Shown here: piece by piece, positions 1 through 8,164 of the stretch
Position numbering within the stretch: the stretch's first letter is position 1
Layout of the letters: each line of letters opens with the position of its first letter
From: Gammaproteobacteria bacterium
GTDB taxonomy: Bacteria; Pseudomonadota; Gammaproteobacteria; Burkholderiales; Rhodocyclaceae
Length of the DNA stretch: 64,000 bases
Assembly (NCBI GenBank): GCA_018824085.1
Contig: JAHJHI010000039.1
Location: 1 to 64,000 of the forward strand
Reading direction: 5' to 3'
Program-made: the position numbers and the translations under genes
The notes under the pieces: generated by a model
What the model was told of the DNA's origin: nothing
Database searches by the model: none
The model's input: the letters and a program-made list of their open reading frames with translations, nothing else

Positions 1-219
1 CACCCGGAAACCCATGTAGTCCATGCCCGCTGAATCCGCCTCGCGCAGCACAACGCTGTGGTGGGCGTGCTCGTCCCACGCCTTGAAATACACACGCCCC
101 TGAGCGTCCCGGCCCGTCTCCATCAGCCCGATCACGTCTCTGTAGTGCTTCACCCCAGCATCCAGATCCGTCACCCTCAGTGCAACGTGTCCGGGACGCA
201 ATACGCCTGTCATTGTCAT
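1..219 (-). CDS. Catechol 2,3-dioxygenase, copy 1 (5' part only, runs off the window)
   Basis: Extradiol ring-cleavage dioxygenase converting catechol to 2-hydroxymuconic semialdehyde. Only the first 73 codons are present; the rest lies left of the window. The sequence is almost identical to the 5' end of the complete copy at 24887-25813, with three base differences in 219. One of these changes Asp52 to Ala in the stretch after KAWDEH. The start at 219 is preceded by GGAGG at good spacing; a second in-frame ATG lies at 213. The near identity stops at the start codon, and the leaders of the two copies differ. A sigma-54 promoter at 294-309 and a divergent XylR-type regulator lie upstream. It probably heads a second catabolic operon outside the window. 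Confidence 0.93.
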   Translation of the reverse strand, partial: MTMTGVLRPGHVALRVTDLDAGVKHYRDVIGLMETGRDAQGRVYFKAWDEHAHHSVVLREADSAGMDYMGFRV

Positions 220-293
220 GTCTCTCTTCCTCCGCTTGTCTGTTTGTATTCCGCGTCACCCCTGGCAAACGGCGTGCACGGAACCAGAGCCAT

Positions 294-309
294 CGCAATG
301 ACCGTGCCC
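294..309 (-). promoter_or_regulatory. Sigma-54 -24/-12 promoter of C23O copy 1
   Basis: Read on the minus strand the bases are GGGCACGGTCATTGCG, giving GG-N10-GC and GGCAC-N5-TTGC. The predicted transcription start is about 283, leaving a leader of about 64 nt before the ATG at 219. The neighbouring divergent sigma-54 activator supports the assignment. Confidence 0.75.
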
Positions 310-396
310 GCTTGCCGGCCGCCACATCCTCCTTTCACCTCAATGACTTGGCTTCCTGCTTCGCGAAGGATCGGCGCCTGTTTCAGCACGATTCAT

Positions 397-411
397 TCAT
401 TTGAGTAAAAC
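397..411. promoter_or_regulatory. Candidate upstream activator motif (TCATTTGA-N2-AAAAC), site A
   Basis: This 15-bp stretch recurs at 4562-4576 with the same orientation. It lies about 89-103 bp upstream of the -24 element at 308, nearly the same distance as the second copy from its own sigma-54 promoter. Activators of the XylR/DmpR family bind upstream sites in this range, so this is a candidate site for the regulator at 475-2226. That it is bound is an inference. Confidence 0.45.
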
Positions 412-474
412 GCAAAACATGAAATTCCGTATTTCTGGTATTCAGTACCCTTTCCCGCAGCCAGACCGGATGCC

Positions 475-2226
475 ATGCCGCGCACCGCGCACGGTCCCTT
501 GACCGCCATCACGGAAGCCATCGACGACGACGCGCTGGCAAGGAATATCCGCTTCGCGCCGGATACCGGACACATCCTGCTGTTCGACCAGCGCATGCTG
601 CTGATGCACGGTTTTTCGGTCGCCGCGCTGCGCCATGAATTGATCGAGCGGCTGGGGCATGACAAGACGCGGGAGCTATTCACCCGTCTCGGCTATCAAC
701 AGGGCGTGGAAGACGCGCGCTGCCTGCGCGACGCCGGTGGCGGCGACCTGCAACGCACGCTGGCACTCGGTCCGCGACTGCGCGAGATCGAAGGCTTCGT
801 ACGCAATCAGGCGATAGACCGCATGCAGTTCAACGCCGACAGCGGTGAATTCTGGGGAGACTACTTCTGGCAAGCGTCGTGGGAGGCCGAAGCGCATCTG
901 AAGCACTTCGGCATCAGCGGCGCGCCCGCCTGCTGGATGATGACCGGCTATGCGACCGGCTTCACGACGGCACTGATGGGGCGCCCCATCCTGTGGCGCG
1001 AACTCGAATGCGCCGGCATGGGACACGCGCGCTGCCGCGTCGTCGGCCGCCCGCTCGAAGAATGCGACGACGCCGAGGACGACCTGCGCTTCCTGCAGAT
1101 CGAGGATTTCGTATCGGCGCCACGTCGCCGTCCCTCGGTCAGCGCCAGCAGCGTCACCGCCGAGGCGCCGCCCGGCACTTCACCGTTGCCGGACCTGGTC
1201 GGCGCCTCTGCCGGCTTCAACGCCGTGGCCCACCTGATCAAGCGGGTGGCGCCCACTGATGCGACCGTGCTCTTCCTTGGCGAGAGCGGCGTCGGCAAGG
1301 AGCGCTTTTCCAGGACGCTGCACTCGATCGGGCCGCGCGCGCAGGCGCCCTTCATATCGGTCAATTGCGCGGCCATCCCGCATGAGCTGGTGGAGGCCGA
1401 ACTGTTCGGCGTCGAAAAAGGTGCTTACACCGGCGCCAGCGCGGCGCGGCCGGGGCGCTTCGAACGCGCCGACGGCGGCACGCTTTTCCTGGACGAGATC
1501 AGCAGCCTGCCGATGCCGGCGCAGGGCAAGCTGCTGCGCGTGCTGCAGGAAGGCGAAGTGGAACGCGTCGGCGACACGCGCGTGCGTCCGGTGGACGTGC
1601 GCATCGTCGCCGCCGCCAATCGCGACCTGCGCGCCGAAGTCGCGGCCGGACGCTTCCGCGAGGACCTGTTCTTCCGCCTCAACGTATTTCCGATCGAAAT
1701 TCCACCGCTGCGTGAACGGCGCGAGGACATCGCGCTGATGGTCAATGTGTTTCTCGAGCGCTATTCACAGCGCTTCGGCAAACGTATCGTCGGCGTCACG
1801 CAGCGCGGCGCGCAGGCGCTCTGGGCCTACGACTGGCCGGGCAATGTGCGCGAGCTGGAGAACATCATCGAGCGCGCCGTCATTCTGGCCGACGACGGCG
1901 GCAGCCTCGACGTACAGCACCTGTTCTCGGGCGGCGAACGCATGGCGCATCACCAGTTCAACCTGACGCCGGGCGGCCGGCTCGGCAACGACGCACCGCC
2001 GGCAGCGCCCGCCAGTCCTTCCACCACGCCGGCGACGGGCGGACTGGACAGCCACATCGCATGCATACTCGACGCCGCACGGAAATTCGACGACATCGAA
2101 CAGATGTTTCTCGATCACGCGCTGGCACGCAGCGGCGGCAACCTCTCCGCGGCGGCGCGCCTGCTCGGACTGCGGCGCGGGCAGTTCGAATACCGTACAA
2201 AAAAACGCGCCCCGACTCCGGGCTGA
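475..2226 (+). CDS. XylR/DmpR-type sigma-54-dependent activator, copy 1
   Basis: Aromatic-responsive sigma-54 activator of 583 aa. The domains in order are an XylR-N sensor (about residues 25-120), a V4R domain (about 125-210), an AAA+ ATPase (about 240-470) and a C-terminal Fis-type helix-turn-helix (about 540-580). The Walker A motif GESGVGK is at 269-275. The sigma-54 contact loop reads GAYTGA (316-321), with Tyr in place of the usual Phe. DmpR and XylR are about 565 aa, so length and architecture fit. It is divergent from C23O copy 1 and convergent with the Rieske operon. Sigma-54 promoters with a shared upstream motif precede both, making them its likely targets. The ATG at 475 lacks a clear Shine-Dalgarno sequence, so the start is less certain. 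The effector is probably a phenol-like aromatic but is not shown. Confidence 0.9.
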   Translation: MPRTAHGPLTAITEAIDDDALARNIRFAPDTGHILLFDQRMLLMHGFSVAALRHELIERLGHDKTRELFTRLGYQQGVEDARCLRDAGGGDLQRTLALGPRLREIEGFVRNQAIDRMQFNADSGEFWGDYFWQASWEAEAHLKHFGISGAPACWMMTGYATGFTTALMGRPILWRELECAGMGHARCRVVGRPLEECDDAEDDLRFLQIEDFVSAPRRRPSVSASSVTAEAPPGTSPLPDLVGASAGFNAVAHLIKRVAPTDATVLFLGESGVGKERFSRTLHSIGPRAQAPFISVNCAAIPHELVEAELFGVEKGAYTGASAARPGRFERADGGTLFLDEISSLPMPAQGKLLRVLQEGEVERVGDTRVRPVDVRIVAAANRDLRAEVAAGRFREDLFFRLNVFPIEIPPLRERREDIALMVNVFLERYSQRFGKRIVGVTQRGAQALWAYDWPGNVRELENIIERAVILADDGGSLDVQHLFSGGERMAHHQFNLTPGGRLGNDAPPAAPASPSTTPATGGLDSHIACILDAARKFDDIEQMFLDHALARSGGNLSAAARLLGLRRGQFEYRTKKRAPTPG

Positions 2227-2237
2227 AGCGGGGCGCG
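2199..2237 (-). terminator. Intrinsic terminator of the Rieske oxygenase operon
   Basis: A perfect 9-bp stem (2206-2214 with 2229-2237, CGCGCCCCG/CGGGGCGCG) has a 14-nt loop and is followed on the minus strand by seven T residues. It lies past the end of the operon at 2290. Most of it falls inside the last codons of the convergent regulator gene. Confidence 0.8.
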
Positions 2238-2289
2238 GCAAAGCGAGGAGCCTTCCTCGATGAAGCCATGGGCAACCGCGCCGCCGTGC

Positions 2290-3354
2290 CTAGCCGACCG
2301 CGCGCAGCTCGCCGGCGCGCTCGCTCTCGATCAGCTTCTTCAGCAGCTTGCGCACCCTTACCGCAGCGATGTCGTTGCTCATGAGCACCGGGTTCAGGCT
2401 GAAGAAGTCGGTCGTGCCCATTTCGTCCTGAGTGGCCTGGATGACCGGTCCGTCCTCGTTCTCGAAAGCGGCGTGCATCGCGCGTATCTTCATTTCGTTG
2501 TAGGCCGCGTCCTCCACCTTGTGGTTGCGGCGCGTCGCGAAGAAATAGTGCGTGCTGGTGGCCGATTCGGGCGTCGCCGTATGCAGGTCGTACTGACCTA
2601 CGCAGTTCCCGAGATCGAGCTGGCGCCCGTCCTGCAGCGCACCGACCGACAGCTGGATGCTGGCCGGCGGCGTCCAGGTGATGTCGAAGAAGTGGCGCGC
2701 CTCGGCCGCGGGCGCCGGCAGGAAGTCCGCGAAAATGAGCATGGCCGGCGTCTGCGACCACTCCCAGCGTGCATTGACGGCGTTTGCGTCCTCCCGCACC
2801 CGCGGCACCAGCGGTGACAGCCGGCCGCGCGTGCTGATGATTTCGCTGTGCACGTGATCGATGTGGCTCAGATCCATGACGTTGTCGATGATGAGCTCGT
2901 AGTTCACGTCCATATGCATATAGGTATGCGCGAGCGCGTTCGGATGCCCGTCGTCCAGCACGCCGAAATCGGGCAGCAGTGACGGATCGGCGGCCTGCTC
3001 GCCCATCCAGATCCAGATGAAGCCGTATTTCTCCAGCAGCGGAAAGCTGCGCACCTTCGCCGCCTTCGGAATCAGGCCGTTGCCGTGCGGGTTATGGGTG
3101 CAGGCGCCGCTGCAGTCGAAGCGCAGCGCGTGATAGGCGCACACGACGTCATCGCCTACGCGCCGGCCCAGGTGCAGCGGCGCGAAGCGGTGCGGACACC
3201 GGTCATGCAGCGCGACCGCCTCGCCGTCTGCCTTTCGGTAGAGCAGCACCGACGTATCCAGAATCCTGCGGTGAAACATGTCCTCGCCGCCCACGTCGCG
3301 CGACAGCGCTGCCACGTACCAGCAGTTGCGCAGGAATTCGACCTTCCGTTCCAT
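2290..3354 (-). CDS. VanA-like Rieske non-heme iron oxygenase, terminal oxygenase
   Basis: Terminal oxygenase of a two-component aromatic oxygenase or O-demethylase, 354 aa. The Rieske [2Fe-2S] ligands are visible as C53-x-H55 and C72-x2-H75. The mononuclear iron motif is D157-x3-D161-x2-H164-x4-H169. Family members hydroxylate or demethylate aromatic acids, but the substrate here cannot be read from the sequence. The start at 3354 (MERKVEF) lies 8 nt after GGAGG; an ATG at 3360 directly abuts the Shine-Dalgarno sequence and is less likely. It follows the reductase gene by 65 bp and is co-transcribed with it from the sigma-54 promoter at 4462-4477. That promoter and the nearby C23O and XylR genes suggest an aromatic inducer. 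Confidence 0.88.
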   Translation of the reverse strand: MERKVEFLRNCWYVAALSRDVGGEDMFHRRILDTSVLLYRKADGEAVALHDRCPHRFAPLHLGRRVGDDVVCAYHALRFDCSGACTHNPHGNGLIPKAAKVRSFPLLEKYGFIWIWMGEQAADPSLLPDFGVLDDGHPNALAHTYMHMDVNYELIIDNVMDLSHIDHVHSEIISTRGRLSPLVPRVREDANAVNARWEWSQTPAMLIFADFLPAPAAEARHFFDITWTPPASIQLSVGALQDGRQLDLGNCVGQYDLHTATPESATSTHYFFATRRNHKVEDAAYNEMKIRAMHAAFENEDGPVIQATQDEMGTTDFFSLNPVLMSNDIAAVRVRKLLKKLIESERAGELRAVG

Positions 3355-3419
3355 TTCCATCTCCTCCTTGTTGTCGTTGCGCGCCACGCGGCGCGTGATG
3401 TCATGCACGTCGGCACCGA

Positions 3420-4406
3420 TCACAGATCAAGCACCAGTCGCGCCGATCTGGCGCGTGAACAGCACGGCGTGAAGCTGTCGTTCGCCGCCTTCTCGGCATC
3501 GCTGAAATACATGTCGCGGTGGTCCGGCTCGCCGTCCAGCACGCGTGTCGCGCACGTGCCGCATATGCCCTGCTCGCACGACACCGGCACGTCAACGCCA
3601 TGCGCGCACAGCGCCGCCAGCGCCGTCTCGTCCGGCGCAACCGGGATCACCCGGCCGCTGCGTGCGAGCACCATCTCGAACGCCCGGTCGCCCTCGCGCG
3701 CAGGAACGGTCGCAGCGAAGCACTCGAAGTGAATGTTTCCATCATTCCATCCGCATGATATGGCGGTATCGATCACGTGATCCATGAAGCCCCCCGGACC
3801 GCACACATACAGGTGCGTGTCCGGTGCGGGCGCCGCGAGCAGCGCCGCAGCGTCCAGCTTCGTGTCCGGCGCGCCGTCATCGGGATGCAGATGCACGCAG
3901 CCTGCGAACGGCGCCTCGCCCAGCCTGTCGATGAAAGCCATGCGAGCGAGCGAGCGCCCGCAGTAGTGCAACGCGAAGTCGGCGCCGTCATGCGCCAGCT
4001 GCCGTGCCATCGCGAGCAGCGGCGTGATGCCTATGCCGCCGGCGAACAGCAGTGAGCGGCGCGCGGCGACCAGCGGAAACAGGTTGCGCGGCCGGCTGAT
4101 TCGAAGACGATCCCCCTCACGCAAATCGGCATGCGCGCAGGCCGAGCCGCCGCGGCTCGCCGGATCACGCAGGATGCCGATCTCGTAGTGCAGCGCGCGC
4201 CGTGCATCACCGAGCAGCGAGTACTGCCGCACCATGCCGTTCGGCAATTCGACATCGATGTGCGCCCCGGCCGAGAACGGCGGCAGTTCGCATCCTGTCT
4301 CCGGCAGCAGCTCCAGACTGATGATGCATTCCGCCACCTCGCTGCGGCGTCCGACTGTCACAGCAAACAATCCATCCGCCGTCGCCGCCCGATCCGGTAT
4401 CTCCAT
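3420..4406 (-). CDS. VanB-like oxygenase reductase (flavin and [2Fe-2S])
   Basis: Phthalate dioxygenase reductase/VanB family protein of 328 aa that passes electrons from NAD(P)H to the Rieske oxygenase encoded next. The N-terminal half holds a flavin-binding barrel (RQYSLLGD) and an NAD-binding domain (GGIGITPLL, YVCGPGGFM). The C-terminal domain is a plant-type ferredoxin with ligands C277-x4-C282-x2-C285 and C315 or C316. The ATG at 4406 follows GGAGGAG. It is the first gene of the operon, whose predicted transcript starts about 45 nt upstream, at 4451. Confidence 0.9.
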   Translation of the reverse strand: MEIPDRAATADGLFAVTVGRRSEVAECIISLELLPETGCELPPFSAGAHIDVELPNGMVRQYSLLGDARRALHYEIGILRDPASRGGSACAHADLREGDRLRISRPRNLFPLVAARRSLLFAGGIGITPLLAMARQLAHDGADFALHYCGRSLARMAFIDRLGEAPFAGCVHLHPDDGAPDTKLDAAALLAAPAPDTHLYVCGPGGFMDHVIDTAISCGWNDGNIHFECFAATVPAREGDRAFEMVLARSGRVIPVAPDETALAALCAHGVDVPVSCEQGICGTCATRVLDGEPDHRDMYFSDAEKAANDSFTPCCSRARSARLVLDL

Positions 4407-4461
4407 GTTCTCCTCCGCTCTGTTGTCACGCGCGATTCATGACCGCGCTGAACCACGGAAA

Positions 4462-4477
4462 TGCAATGAGCGTGCCA
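4462..4477 (-). promoter_or_regulatory. Sigma-54 -24/-12 promoter of the VanBA-like operon
   Basis: On the minus strand the bases are TGGCACGCTCATTGCA, a full match to TGGCAC-N5-TTGCA with GG-N10-GC spacing. The predicted start is near 4451, 45 nt before the reductase ATG. It closely resembles the element at 294-309. The 332-bp gap between 4406 and 4739 also holds the motif at 4562-4576 and the terminator at 4646-4683. Confidence 0.85.
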
Positions 4478-4561
4478 AGCAGAATGCAACGGCAACCAAT
4501 TGTTTTTAATGAATAAAACACTGCACACCCGAACAACGGGTCGCAATTCGATGGCAATTCC

Positions 4562-4576
4562 TCATTTGAAGAAAAC
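4562..4576. promoter_or_regulatory. Candidate upstream activator motif, site B
   Basis: Same TCATTTGA-N2-AAAAC motif as at 397-411, lying 86-100 bp upstream of the -24 element at 4476. Here the left half (TCATTTG) is followed by an inverted partner CAAATGA at about 4587-4593, so the full site may be a palindrome. It is a candidate binding site for the XylR-type regulator at 475-2226. Confidence 0.45.
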
Positions 4577-4645
4577 AGCGATCTCCAAATGATGAATCGA
4601 CGAAACTCTTGCCGGATTGCCGTCAAGCGCCGCAACACGGCGCAC

Positions 4646-4683
4646 GAAAAAAGAAACCCGCCACCGGCTTGCGCCGGGGCGGG
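4646..4683 (-). terminator. Intrinsic terminator of the lower meta-pathway/transport operon
   Basis: A GC-rich stem-loop at 4657-4683 pairs CCCGCC and CCGGC with GCCGG and GGCGGG around a GCAA loop. On the minus strand it is followed by a T-rich run (TTTCTTTTTT). It lies about 55 bp after the stop of the DUF1329 gene, the last gene of the long minus-strand operon. Confidence 0.88.
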
Positions 4684-4738
4684 TCGAGTACCCGAAATGA
4701 CGGGACAGGGCACCACTCACATCATGTGCGCGCCGTCA

Positions 4739-6040
4739 TCAGTTGCCGCCGCGCATGTACTGGACCTGGAAGAGGTTGGCCGGGCTGAGCGACGGGTCGA
4801 CCTTGCCCTTGAACTGGCCGGTGGTGCAGTGCTTGGCCTGCACATCGACCATGGAAAACGAATCGTCGAGCGCGACGCCGGTGCCCTTGTTCACCGGCAG
4901 GTGGAAGTCCGGGTGCGCCTTGCCGATGGTCCACGTCTTCCACAGTTCGCCCTTGCGGTCGTAGACCAGCGTGCGCGAAGCGCCGAACACCTGGGCATCG
5001 AAGTGCATGACGCGCTTGCCGACCGGGTGATTGGAATTCACCGGTTCGGACTCGACCACATACACCTTGCGCAACTGCCACTTGATGTCCGGGAAGCACT
5101 CGCCCTGACCGGTGAAGCTCACGTACTTGTAGCCATCGTCTTCCTTGAACTCGTCCGACAGCTTCTGTTCGTTGTGCTTGTAGTAGGGCATCAGGATGTT
5201 CTTCGTGCCCTTGTAGGTCCACTTCATGTCTGACACGCGGCTTTCGTAGCCTTCGAAGTCCTCGATCATCAGGTCCGAGCCGAGAAAGGCATCGGTCACC
5301 TGCCCTGCCGCCAGACGACGCACCCGTCGCTGGAAGCCGAGATAGAGATAGGCGTCGTCGAACTTGGTGTCGTCGTCGTACTTCTGGATCAGCAGCTGTG
5401 TGTTCTTCAGATCCTGCGGCTCCAGCACCTGGGCGTAGATGCCGCGATAGAGATTGGCGGCATTCGGGGTGACCTCGGGCATCGGTTCGTGGTCGGTTCG
5501 GTGCTTCATGTTCAGGAAGAAGAAGTTGAACTTGAGCGTGCGTTCGAGCTGGCCGGTCTGCATGTTGCGGTACTTCCAGTAGAACGGATGGATGGCCGCG
5601 TTGTCGCCCCAGTTGGTGCCGTACTTGAAGTTCCATGCGAGCTTCTCGCCGGCGCGCGGATCGCTCATGCTCGGCTCCTCCGGGAAGGGGCGTCCGCCGG
5701 CAAATCCTTCGATCTCGCCCACCTTCGCGCCGAGCTTCGTCTTGTTCAGATTCCGCTTCGTCGCTTCGACATAGCCTTTCGGATTCGGAAAGTCGATCGT
5801 CTCGCCCACCTTGATCTCGTACCAGCCGCTCTTGACCACCATGTACATGCCGGCGTCGAGTGCGTCCTTGAACTTGTCGACGTTGTCCTTGTTGATGACG
5901 ACGCCCGGCGTCAGGCCCGGAAAGGTCGGAAAGCCGCTCTTGTAGGGCTGGAAGGTCGAAACCACATCGGCCTCGGTTGCTGCAAGGGCCGGGCCGGCCA
6001 ATCCTGCCGCGAGCAACGCGGCGGCAATGATCCTGTTCAT
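4739..6040 (-). CDS. DUF1329 periplasmic protein (LolA/LolB-like family)
   Basis: Exported protein of 433 aa with a clear signal peptide (cleavage near ALA-A, residues 19-21). The mature part matches the DUF1329 family, whose fold is related to outer-membrane lipoprotein carriers. It is the last gene of the operon, 52 bp after the DUF1302 porin-like gene and upstream of a strong terminator. DUF1329, DUF1302 and an RND/MMPL permease recur together next to catabolic genes for hydrophobic compounds. A periplasmic shuttle between the inner-membrane permease and the outer-membrane protein is the likely role. That role is inferred from context; no substrate can be assigned. Confidence 0.85.
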   Translation of the reverse strand: MNRIIAAALLAAGLAGPALAATEADVVSTFQPYKSGFPTFPGLTPGVVINKDNVDKFKDALDAGMYMVVKSGWYEIKVGETIDFPNPKGYVEATKRNLNKTKLGAKVGEIEGFAGGRPFPEEPSMSDPRAGEKLAWNFKYGTNWGDNAAIHPFYWKYRNMQTGQLERTLKFNFFFLNMKHRTDHEPMPEVTPNAANLYRGIYAQVLEPQDLKNTQLLIQKYDDDTKFDDAYLYLGFQRRVRRLAAGQVTDAFLGSDLMIEDFEGYESRVSDMKWTYKGTKNILMPYYKHNEQKLSDEFKEDDGYKYVSFTGQGECFPDIKWQLRKVYVVESEPVNSNHPVGKRVMHFDAQVFGASRTLVYDRKGELWKTWTIGKAHPDFHLPVNKGTGVALDDSFSMVDVQAKHCTTGQFKGKVDPSLSPANLFQVQYMRGGN

Positions 6041-6058
6041 GCGTGCATCTCCTGTAAT

Positions 6059-6078
6059 GCCGGGGCGCTGGCCCCGGC
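6059..6078 (-). other. Intercistronic stem-loop
   Basis: An 8-bp perfect stem, GCCGGGGC/GCCCCGGC, has a 4-nt loop and sits in the 52-bp gap between the DUF1302 and DUF1329 genes. No T-run follows on the minus strand, so it is more likely an mRNA-processing or stability element than a terminator. Confidence 0.45.
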
Positions 6079-6092
6079 GTGACGGTTGAAGG

Positions 6093-8102
6093 TCAGAACT
6101 TGTAGCGAAGGGTCGCGAAGATTTCGTCTTCGGCCCAGGCCGCGCCTATCGGCCCGGCACGGAAACGGCCCAGCGGTTCAAGGCCGCCCAGCCCCCGGGA
6201 GAAGGCTTGCGCCGTGTCGCCCGGATAGTTCGGTCCCGCCGTAAACGGCGGCCACGGATTGCAGCCACGGCAGTCATCGAACTTCCAGCGGTCGTTGCCG
6301 CTGCTCACCTTCAGGTTGGCGCCGATGGTGAACTTCAGGTTGTCGCTGAGCAGCCAGTCGACCGACGGCGCCATGACAGTGGATTGGGCGCGGAAGTCAT
6401 GCGCAACGATGATCTGCGGACTCAGACGGTCGTTCTTCAGGAAGGCCTTCACCAGCAAGGTGCCGATCACGTTGTCTTCCCAGTCCGGCATGCCGACCGG
6501 ACCGAGCGGGCCGCGCTCATAGTCGTGGTCGAAAATGTGCTGGTAGAACAGCTGGCCGGAAATGAGCGTCGTGCGGCGCGCGTTGATGAAGGGTATGAAG
6601 GTCGGGCGGTCGATGCCGACCACCGCGCGGAACACGTTGTTCTTCGAATACAGCTGCGGTTTGGACGTGTTCGCGAATTCCTCGCCGTCGGTGAATGCCG
6701 CCTCGACGCGCACCGCCGCCTGCGCCGCCTCCCACTCGAAATCCATCGAACCGCCTATCAGGTTCACCCGCGGGAAGTACATGTCGAAGGAAATCAGGTA
6801 GGGCCAGTAGTCGCGGTACTCGCCGTTGAACCCGTTGGTGCTGCGCTTTGCGCCGCGCAGGCTGGGCAGCTGCGAGCGGTAGGTCAGCGCGTTCAGCGAG
6901 AAGGACAGGCCGTCCTGCGTCACCCCTTCGTACTTCACGCCGAGCTGCGTGTTCTTCAGCTTCCAGCCGGGCAGGTGCACCTGGTCCAGACCGATCTGCC
7001 CGGGGCCGAAGTCGGTCGCAAGCCAGGTGTCGGGCCCGACGTTGGCGAAGCTCGACACCGTGCCGCCGTTGTCCCAGAGGTTCTTCATGCCGCGGAAGAA
7101 GCAGCCGGCGTCGAGAATGACGTTCGCCGTGCCGCACTGGCCCAGGTTGTTCGGCCGGAACTGGTCGAAGTTCCACACGATCTGCAGGTTGCGCTCCTGC
7201 ATCGTTTCGCTGCCGCCCATGCGGTACTCGGCCTGCACCATCCACATCGGGATGCGGATGTCCTGCAGCTCGTCGTAGATGTTGTTGCGCGAAAAATCGA
7301 CCGGATTGATGACGTCGAGCACGCGGAACAGGTCGGTCCGGCCCCACACCACCTGCTGCTTGCCCACCTTGAGGAAGATCGAACGCTGGTCGTCCAGCGT
7401 GAAGGTCTTCTTCACGTAGGCCTCGCGGATGAAGTCCAGACGCGAATTGAATTCCGGAGACTCGAGTTCCGAACGCTTCTTGTCGCCGTAGCCGCCGAAG
7501 TCGGTACAACCGCGCTTGTCGTAGTCGCAGGGCTGGACCGGCACGCCGAACGCGACGCCGCCCTCCACGTCATGCCAGCGCTGGCCGAGCACCTGCAGAC
7601 CGCTGTTCGGGTTGTAACCGGGCAAGCTGGGGTTGGTGGAATTGAAGCCGAACACGTTGTTCGGCTGGCCGAGCCCGTCGACCACCGCCTTGTTCACCGG
7701 ACCGCTGCCGTGCGGGCTCGAGATGGTACCGCCCGGTGTCGTCGAGTCGAGCGTGATCGCGCCGCCGGCGTGCTTGCCGTACTCGTCGTCATTCATGCGA
7801 TAGACGCCGTCGAACGAGCCGCGCAGCACGCCGTGAAACTCCCAGCCGTCACCGAGCGGGCGATCGGCCTCGACCTGCAGCGTATTGCGGAATTTCGAAA
7901 GCCCCACCGAGTTGCCGGTGTTGTCCTTGCCGCGAAAGCGCGTGTCGTTCTCGTAGTAGACGTCAACCGCCCACTTGTAGGATTCACCGCCGATGTCGGG
8001 CAGCTTGTCATCCGCCATCGCCGACAGCGACACGAGTGCGCACATTGCTCCTCCCAGCCCGGTGCGGGCCAGAAGGTGTCTCCTCTTTTTCTGGATATCC
8101 AC
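6093..8102 (-). CDS. DUF1302 outer-membrane beta-barrel protein
   Basis: Protein of 669 aa with an N-terminal signal peptide (cleavage near SAMA-D, about residue 30). Many alternating aromatic/polar strands and a terminal Phe (LRYKF) are typical of outer-membrane barrels. It belongs to the DUF1302 family. The start at 8102 follows GGAGGAGGAAAAG. It sits between the RND permease and DUF1329 genes and would supply the outer-membrane step of the same envelope system. Direction of transport and substrate are unknown. Confidence 0.85.
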   Translation of the reverse strand: MDIQKKRRHLLARTGLGGAMCALVSLSAMADDKLPDIGGESYKWAVDVYYENDTRFRGKDNTGNSVGLSKFRNTLQVEADRPLGDGWEFHGVLRGSFDGVYRMNDDEYGKHAGGAITLDSTTPGGTISSPHGSGPVNKAVVDGLGQPNNVFGFNSTNPSLPGYNPNSGLQVLGQRWHDVEGGVAFGVPVQPCDYDKRGCTDFGGYGDKKRSELESPEFNSRLDFIREAYVKKTFTLDDQRSIFLKVGKQQVVWGRTDLFRVLDVINPVDFSRNNIYDELQDIRIPMWMVQAEYRMGGSETMQERNLQIVWNFDQFRPNNLGQCGTANVILDAGCFFRGMKNLWDNGGTVSSFANVGPDTWLATDFGPGQIGLDQVHLPGWKLKNTQLGVKYEGVTQDGLSFSLNALTYRSQLPSLRGAKRSTNGFNGEYRDYWPYLISFDMYFPRVNLIGGSMDFEWEAAQAAVRVEAAFTDGEEFANTSKPQLYSKNNVFRAVVGIDRPTFIPFINARRTTLISGQLFYQHIFDHDYERGPLGPVGMPDWEDNVIGTLLVKAFLKNDRLSPQIIVAHDFRAQSTVMAPSVDWLLSDNLKFTIGANLKVSSGNDRWKFDDCRGCNPWPPFTAGPNYPGDTAQAFSRGLGGLEPLGRFRAGPIGAAWAEDEIFATLRYKF

Positions 8103-8164
8103 CTTTTCCTCCTCCTGTTTGTGCTGCTATCTCACTGCCAAGCGTCATCACTCCCTTTTCGTGT

